Part shown: in pieces, positions 59,935 to 64,000 of the stretch
Layout of the letters: every line of letters starts with the position of its first letter
Position numbering within the stretch: the first letter of the stretch is position 1
DNA from: Streptomyces sp. Je 1-79
GTDB lineage: Bacteria; Actinomycetota; Actinomycetes; Streptomycetales; Streptomycetaceae
Direction: 5' to 3'
Assembly (NCBI RefSeq): GCF_025195125.1
Contig: NZ_JAMGSL010000002.1
Span: 434,001-498,000 of the forward strand
DNA: 64,000 nt
Notes under the pieces: model-generated
The model's input: only the letters and a program-made list of their open reading frames with translations
Told to the model about the DNA's origin: nothing
The model's database searches: none
Position numbers and translations under genes: made by a program

Positions 59935-61142
59935 GCCGGCACCCTCAGCCGCACCGCGAAGCCGTCGCCCTCGGGTCCCGCCTCCAGCGTCCCGCCGAGC
60001 AGTTCGGCGCGCTCCCGCATGCCGAGCAGCCCGTAACCCGAGCCGGAGGCGCTCAGCCCCGCCCCCTCGGCAGCGGCGGGGCCGCCGCCCGCGCCAGGGG
60101 CGTGGGGCGCTCCGGGCGCGCCCGAGTCCCGTACCTCCAACGCGACCTCCCCCGTCTCGTAGGTGAGCAGCAACCGCGTCCTGGCCCCGGGTGCGTGCTT
60201 GCGGACGTTGGTGAGGGCTTCCTGAGCCACTCGCCGTACGGCCTGTGACGCTTCCGCCGGGAGGTGTCTGCGTGTGCCGGCCACGTGGACCTCGGCCCGG
60301 TCCTCGTGCGCCAGCTCCCGCAGGTAGTCCTCGACGGGCACCATGTCGCCGCGGAGTGCGGAGAGGGCCTGCCGGGTCTCGGCGAGCCCCTCCCGGGCCA
60401 TGGCGCGGGCGGCGACCACCCGCTCCAGGATCGTCTCCCGTTCGGCGCCTGCCTCGATCTGGAGCCGGGCCGCCTCCAGGTGGACCATCTGCGCGGAGAG
60501 GCTGTGCGCCAGGACGTCATGGATCTCGCGGGCGATCCTCGCCCGCTCGGCCAGGGCCGCGGAGGCGGCCTCGGCTTCGCGTGCGGCGCGTTCCTGTGCC
60601 AGCAGCCGGAATCCGGCGCTGCGGGCCTCGGCGTCCAGGCGGAGCGAGTATCCGGTGAGCAGGACGGCGGTGGTGGTGACTCCCGCCCCCAGGATCCCGG
60701 TCTCGTCCGCGCCCACGAATCCTCCGGAGAGGACCAGCACGGTCGTCAGGGCGACGGCCAGCGGCAGGCGCTCCATCGCGGTGATGGAGACGACGATCCA
60801 GAGCAGGGTGGCGGCTACCGGGGCTCCGGCGATATGCGCCGCGAGGCCGAGGCCGGCGACGACGGCGAGCAGGCCGAGCGAGGGCGCGAGCCGGTTGGCG
60901 AGGGTCGTCCGGTGGTAGGCGGCGATCACGGCCGCCGCGAGGGCGAGACCCAGGGGTGGCAGCACTCCGTACCAGCCGGGGAAGGCCCCCGACCGGTGGG
61001 CGCCGATCACGATCCCGACGCTGATCGCGACGAGCAGGAGCGCGTCGAGCACGAGGCGGCCGCGCGGCACTCCGACCCTGGTCAGCGCCTGTGGCGCGGG
61101 CCATCCGAGCCACCGTCGACCGCTCGTCCTGTTGCTTGTCAC
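59931..61142 (-). CDS. NarL-partner sensor histidine kinase (HisKA_3)
   Basis: 403 residues from GTG 61142. Five or six membrane helices (about 30-170) have only short loops, so the sensor is probably membrane-embedded. The dimerisation helix has H208 in R-I-A-R-E-I-H-D-V-L-A-H-S-L. The HATPase is present (A-Q-E-A-L-T-N-V-R-K-H-A and G-Y-G-L-L-G-M-R-E-R). A Gly/Ala/Pro-rich insertion (about 335-360) sits within the HATPase. It pairs with the downstream LuxR-type regulator. The signal is unknown. Confidence 0.9.
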   Translation of the reverse strand: MTSNRTSGRRWLGWPAPQALTRVGVPRGRLVLDALLLVAISVGIVIGAHRSGAFPGWYGVLPPLGLALAAAVIAAYHRTTLANRLAPSLGLLAVVAGLGLAAHIAGAPVAATLLWIVVSITAMERLPLAVALTTVLVLSGGFVGADETGILGAGVTTTAVLLTGYSLRLDAEARSAGFRLLAQERAAREAEAASAALAERARIAREIHDVLAHSLSAQMVHLEAARLQIEAGAERETILERVVAARAMAREGLAETRQALSALRGDMVPVEDYLRELAHEDRAEVHVAGTRRHLPAEASQAVRRVAQEALTNVRKHAPGARTRLLLTYETGEVALEVRDSGAPGAPHAPGAGGGPAAAEGAGLSASGSGYGLLGMRERAELLGGTLEAGPEGDGFAVRLRVPA

Positions 61143-61199
61143 GTCCGTCCCCCTCCGTCACGTCGATGCTACGGAGAGGAGGCGGGGCTGTGATCGGCT

Positions 61200-61228
61200 C
61201 AGGGGTGGAGCCCGGTGCTCCACCCCTG
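61200..61228 (-). terminator. Terminator after parE
   Basis: CAGGGGTGGAGC (61200-61211) pairs perfectly with GCTCCACCCCTG (61217-61228) around a five-base loop CCGGT, 13 bp beyond the parE stop. Confidence 0.92.
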
Positions 61229-61241
61229 GGTGGACGGTCGG

Positions 61242-63359
61242 CTAGGCGTCGATCCGCGAGCGGTCGAGCGTCGCCGCGGAGCTGGTGATGAACTCCTTGC
61301 GGGGGGCCACGTCGTTGCCCATGAGCAGGTCGAAGACCTGCTCGGCCGAGTCCAGGTCGCCGATGTTGATCCGGCGCAGGGTCCGGTGGCGCGGGTCCAT
61401 CGTGGTCTCCGCCAGCTGGTCGGCGTCCATCTCACCGAGACCCTTGTAGCGCTGGATGGTGTCCTTGTAGCGGACGCCCTTGCGCTGGTACTCCAGCAGG
61501 GTCTGGCGCAGCTCGCTGTCCGAGTACGTGTAGACGTACTTGTCCTGGCCCTTCTTGGGCTGGACGAGCTCGATGCGGTGCAGCGGCGGCACGGCGGCAA
61601 AGACCCGGCCCGCCTCCACCATGGGGCGCATGTAGCGCTGGAACAGGGTCAGCAGCAGGCAGCGGATGTGCGCGCCGTCGACGTCGGCGTCGACGAGGAG
61701 CACGATCTTGCCGTAGCGGGCCGCGTCGATGTCGAAGGTGCGGCCCGAGCCGGCTCCTATGACCTGGATGATCGCTCCGCACTCGGCGTTCTTGAGCATG
61801 TCCGAGACGGAGGACTTCTGGACGTTGAGGATCTTGCCCCGGATCGGCAGGAGCGCCTGGAACTCGCTGTTGCGGGCGAGCTTGGCGGTGCCGAGCGCGG
61901 AGTCCCCCTCGACGATGAAGAGCTCGCTGCGCTCGACGTCGTCGCTGCGGCAGTCCGCGAGCTTGGCCGGCAGGGTGGAGGACTCCAGCGCGGTCTTCCT
62001 GCGCTGCGCCTCCTTGTGCTGACGGGCGGCGATACGCGTCCTGGCGGCCGCCACGGCCTTCTCCAGGACCGCCCGGGCCTGGGCCTTGGCGTCACGCTTG
62101 GTGGACGTGAGGAAGGCCTTCAGCTCCTTGGCGACCACGTTCGCGACGATCCGGCGGGCGGCCGAGGTGCCGAGCACCTCCTTGGTCTGCCCCTCGAACT
62201 GCGGCTCGGCGAGGCGGACCGTCACGACGGCCGTGAGCCCCTCCAGGGCGTCGTCCTTGACGACGTCGTCCTCGGCGACGCGCAGCATCTTGGCGGAGCG
62301 CAGGACCTCGTTGACCGTCTTGGTGATGGCCTGCTCGAAGCCGGAGACATGGGTGCCGCCCTTGGGGGTGGCGATGATGTTGACGAACGACTTGACCGTG
62401 CTGTCGTAGCCGGTGCCCCAGCGCAGCGCCACGTCGACGGCCAGCTCACGGGTGACCTCGGTGGGCGTCATGTGGCCGCGGTCGTCGAGGACCGGGACGG
62501 TCTCCTTGAAGGTGCCCTGGCCGGTCAGCCGCAGCACGTCGCAGACGGCCTTGTCCTGGGCGAGGAACTCGCAGAACTCGCTGATGCCGCCATCGAAGCG
62601 GAACGTCTCCTCGCTCTTGCCCACCCCCGCCAGGTCGCGCTCGTCCCTGACCACGATGGTCAGGCCGGGCACCAGGAAGGCGGTCTGGCGGGCGCGCTGG
62701 TGGAGCGTTTCGAGGGAGAGCTTGGCGTCCTTGAGGAAGATCTGGCGGTCCGCCCAGTAGCGCACGCGGGTGCCGGTGCGGGCCTTGGGGACGCGCTTGC
62801 CCTTCAGCAGCCCGTTGCCCGGGTCGAAGGGGCTGTCGGGGCCCTGCTCGGTGAAGATGCCGGGGACGCCCCGGCGGAAGCTGATCGCGTGCGTGGCGCT
62901 GTTCCGGTCGACCTCGACGTCGAGCCGGGCCGACAGCGCGTTCACCACGGAGGCGCCCACGCCGTGCAGACCGCCGGAGGCCGCGTACGAGCCGCCGCCG
63001 AACTTTCCGCCGGCGTGCAGCTTGGTCATGACGACCTCGACGCCGGAGAGCCCGGTCTTGGGCTCGACGTCGACCGGGATGCCCCGGCCGTTGTCGCACA
63101 CCTCGACGGAGCCGTCGTCGTGGAGGATCACGTCGATGTGGTCGCAGTAGCCGCCGAGGGCCTCGTCGACCGAGTTGTCGATGATCTCCCAGAGGCAGTG
63201 CATCAGGCCGCGGCTGTCGGTGGACCCGATGTACATGCCGGGCCGCTTGCGGACCGCTTCGAGCCCTTCGAGTACGAGCAGGTGCCGCGCGGTGTAGTTG
63301 GAACCGTCACGGTCTGCGGTCAGCAGCGCACTGGACGGCACGGACGTTTCGGCGGTCAC
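61242..63359 (-). CDS. parE: DNA topoisomerase IV subunit B (ParE, second GyrB-type)
   Basis: 705 residues. The GHKL ATPase (about 25-240) has W-E-I-I-D-N-S-V-D-E-A, D-N-G-R-G-I-P-V and L-H-G-V-G-A-S-V-V-N-A-L. The transducer domain follows, then TOPRIM with E-G-D-S-A and the metal triad D-A-D-V-D-G-A-H. The C-terminus (M-x-P-x-x-R-x-L) is the expected ParE end. It works with ParC, encoded at 50783-53239 on the plus strand. There is no sign of the extended C-terminal segment common in GyrB of Gram-negative bacteria. Confidence 0.93.
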   Translation of the reverse strand: MTAETSVPSSALLTADRDGSNYTARHLLVLEGLEAVRKRPGMYIGSTDSRGLMHCLWEIIDNSVDEALGGYCDHIDVILHDDGSVEVCDNGRGIPVDVEPKTGLSGVEVVMTKLHAGGKFGGGSYAASGGLHGVGASVVNALSARLDVEVDRNSATHAISFRRGVPGIFTEQGPDSPFDPGNGLLKGKRVPKARTGTRVRYWADRQIFLKDAKLSLETLHQRARQTAFLVPGLTIVVRDERDLAGVGKSEETFRFDGGISEFCEFLAQDKAVCDVLRLTGQGTFKETVPVLDDRGHMTPTEVTRELAVDVALRWGTGYDSTVKSFVNIIATPKGGTHVSGFEQAITKTVNEVLRSAKMLRVAEDDVVKDDALEGLTAVVTVRLAEPQFEGQTKEVLGTSAARRIVANVVAKELKAFLTSTKRDAKAQARAVLEKAVAAARTRIAARQHKEAQRRKTALESSTLPAKLADCRSDDVERSELFIVEGDSALGTAKLARNSEFQALLPIRGKILNVQKSSVSDMLKNAECGAIIQVIGAGSGRTFDIDAARYGKIVLLVDADVDGAHIRCLLLTLFQRYMRPMVEAGRVFAAVPPLHRIELVQPKKGQDKYVYTYSDSELRQTLLEYQRKGVRYKDTIQRYKGLGEMDADQLAETTMDPRHRTLRRINIGDLDSAEQVFDLLMGNDVAPRKEFITSSAATLDRSRIDA

Positions 63360-63791
63360 GCGGTTCGCTCCTCGCTGAATTTGAAAACTGGCCCCGTGGG
63401 GTAAGGCCCGGCGTCGGTCACCGGTCAGAGGGTACCGATGCCTGGTAGAGCCGTTGCCACGCCACCCTCCGGAAATCTCATGCTAGTGCAGAGTCGCATG
63501 GGTGTTCGATCCCTCGAAGGGGTGACGTGAACATCACGTTCCCTTCCGCGCATGAACCATTTAGGCTCCGGGCACGTCCTCATGAACAACCGGCAACCCA
63601 GCCGGGAGGACGAAACCGAGACAAGCAATGCGAAATCCGTAGAGCGACGCAATACGGCTCATTCGCCGCCAACCGGCAGCAGCAGCCACCTCGGGAAGAA
63701 GTTTCGAGGAAAAGCCACGAGCGGGAACGTTTTCGGCCTGGTTGGATGTTGACCCTGGTACGACAGCTCGTCGAGCTAGAGAAGAGGCGAC
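63360..63791. other. Divergent region between parE and the DUF7455 gene
   Basis: 432 bp with no supported gene; short frames on either strand lack bias. It must carry the parE and DUF7455 promoters. TTTAGGCT at 63559-63566 resembles a -10 element, but no good -35 hexamer is spaced correctly, so no promoter is called. Confidence 0.5.
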
Positions 63792-64000
63792 GTGACTACT
63801 GTTCTGACCCCCGCGAGCCCCCTGACGGCCGCTGACCGCTGCGACCGCTGCGGCGCCCAGGCGTACCTGCGCGTCGTCCTGACCAGCGGCGGTGACTTGC
63901 TCTTCTGCGCCCACCACGGTCGCAAGTTCGAGCCGGAACTCAAGAAGATCGCCGCGGAAATACAGGATGAGACCGACCGGCTCACCGACGTGCCGGCCAA
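63792..64000 (+). CDS. DUF7455 family protein, partial at right edge
   Basis: 69 complete codons from GTG 63792 then cut by the window end. The sequence T-A-A-D-R-C-D-R-C-G-A-Q-A-Y-L-R-V-V followed by L-L-F-C-A-H-H-G-R-K-F shows a C-x-x-C pair plus C-x-H-H, a zinc-ribbon-like arrangement. In Streptomyces genomes this short gene lies beside parE and is followed by the principal sigma factor gene hrdB (recalled gene order). The role is unknown. Confidence 0.8.
   Translation, partial: MTTVLTPASPLTAADRCDRCGAQAYLRVVLTSGGDLLFCAHHGRKFEPELKKIAAEIQDETDRLTDVPA

Noticed and set aside
63710..63760. GGGAAC...GTT as a SigR-type promoter for the DUF7455 gene
   Set aside because: Spacing is 19 rather than 18 bases and the match is partial; too weak to call.
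1..64000. tRNA, rRNA, IS elements or prophage
   Set aside because: No tRNA cloverleaf, rRNA block, transposase or phage protein was recognised on reading both strands.

Overview
The window is chromosomal DNA of a Streptomyces (or very close relative). It is very GC-rich with dense G/C third positions, has many GTG starts, and carries a gene set typical of this genus: sepH, cutRS, DUF3159/DUF3710/DUF4193/DUF5998/DUF7455 proteins, a DasR-type site at ptsH, and a second type II topoisomerase pair. From memory of S. coelicolor the order resembles the SCO5900-to-SCO5821 core region read backwards, with hrdB expected just beyond the right edge. No phage, IS element, CRISPR array, tRNA or rRNA was seen, so this is mostly conserved core.

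Layout. 1-5 kb: iron-uptake ABC genes (permease cut by the left edge, lipoprotein binding protein) diverge from a three-domain adenylation/carrier/membrane-acyltransferase protein; two iron-box (DmdR/IdeR-like) palindromes lie between them. 5-11.6 kb: an RNA m5U-type methyltransferase, a KimA-like potassium permease, two TrkA/RCK proteins, a DUF3159 membrane protein and an OB-fold protein. 11.7-15.2 kb: kdpDE without kdpFABC, separated by a tandem-repeat tract. 15.3-20.1 kb: orphan ABC ATPase, DUF3710, dut, thioesterase, DUF3093, an unknown protein and DUF4193. 20.4-25 kb: cutRS, a 57-residue protein, inositol monophosphatase and coproporphyrin ferrochelatase. 25-32 kb: MFS transporter with an overlapping sugar-lactone oxidase, a low-complexity membrane protein, sepH, a sulfurtransferase and a two-domain VOC protein. 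32-37.4 kb: a surface-glycan set (polysialyltransferase-family protein, GT2, YfhO). 37.5-45.1 kb: MFS plus GlcG/HbpS-like protein, thymidine kinase, an alkaline-phosphatase-superfamily hydrolase, DUF5998, and a GNAT-acyl-CoA synthetase fusion (Pat-like). 45.2-50.5 kb: ptsH with a DasR site, a GntR regulator, an M23 peptidase behind a c-di-AMP riboswitch, and two M16 peptidase subunits. 50.7-64 kb: parC, a CobW GTPase, a CitAB-like two-component system, a DUF485/solute-symporter pair, a NarL-type two-component system, parE and the start of a DUF7455 protein.

Links between genes. Potassium and c-di-AMP appear twice: the KimA/RCK/kdpDE stretch, and the ydaO-type leader of the M23 peptidase. Iron appears in the first 5 kb and in the ferrochelatase. 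The CitAB-like kinase converges on a carboxylate-type symporter and probably serves it. The strongest new leads are the iron-boxed A-T-acyltransferase protein, the KimA/RCK/kdpDE neighbourhood, the glycan cluster and several unexplained intergenic repeat arrays. Functions are inferred from motifs and family memory; no database search was possible.
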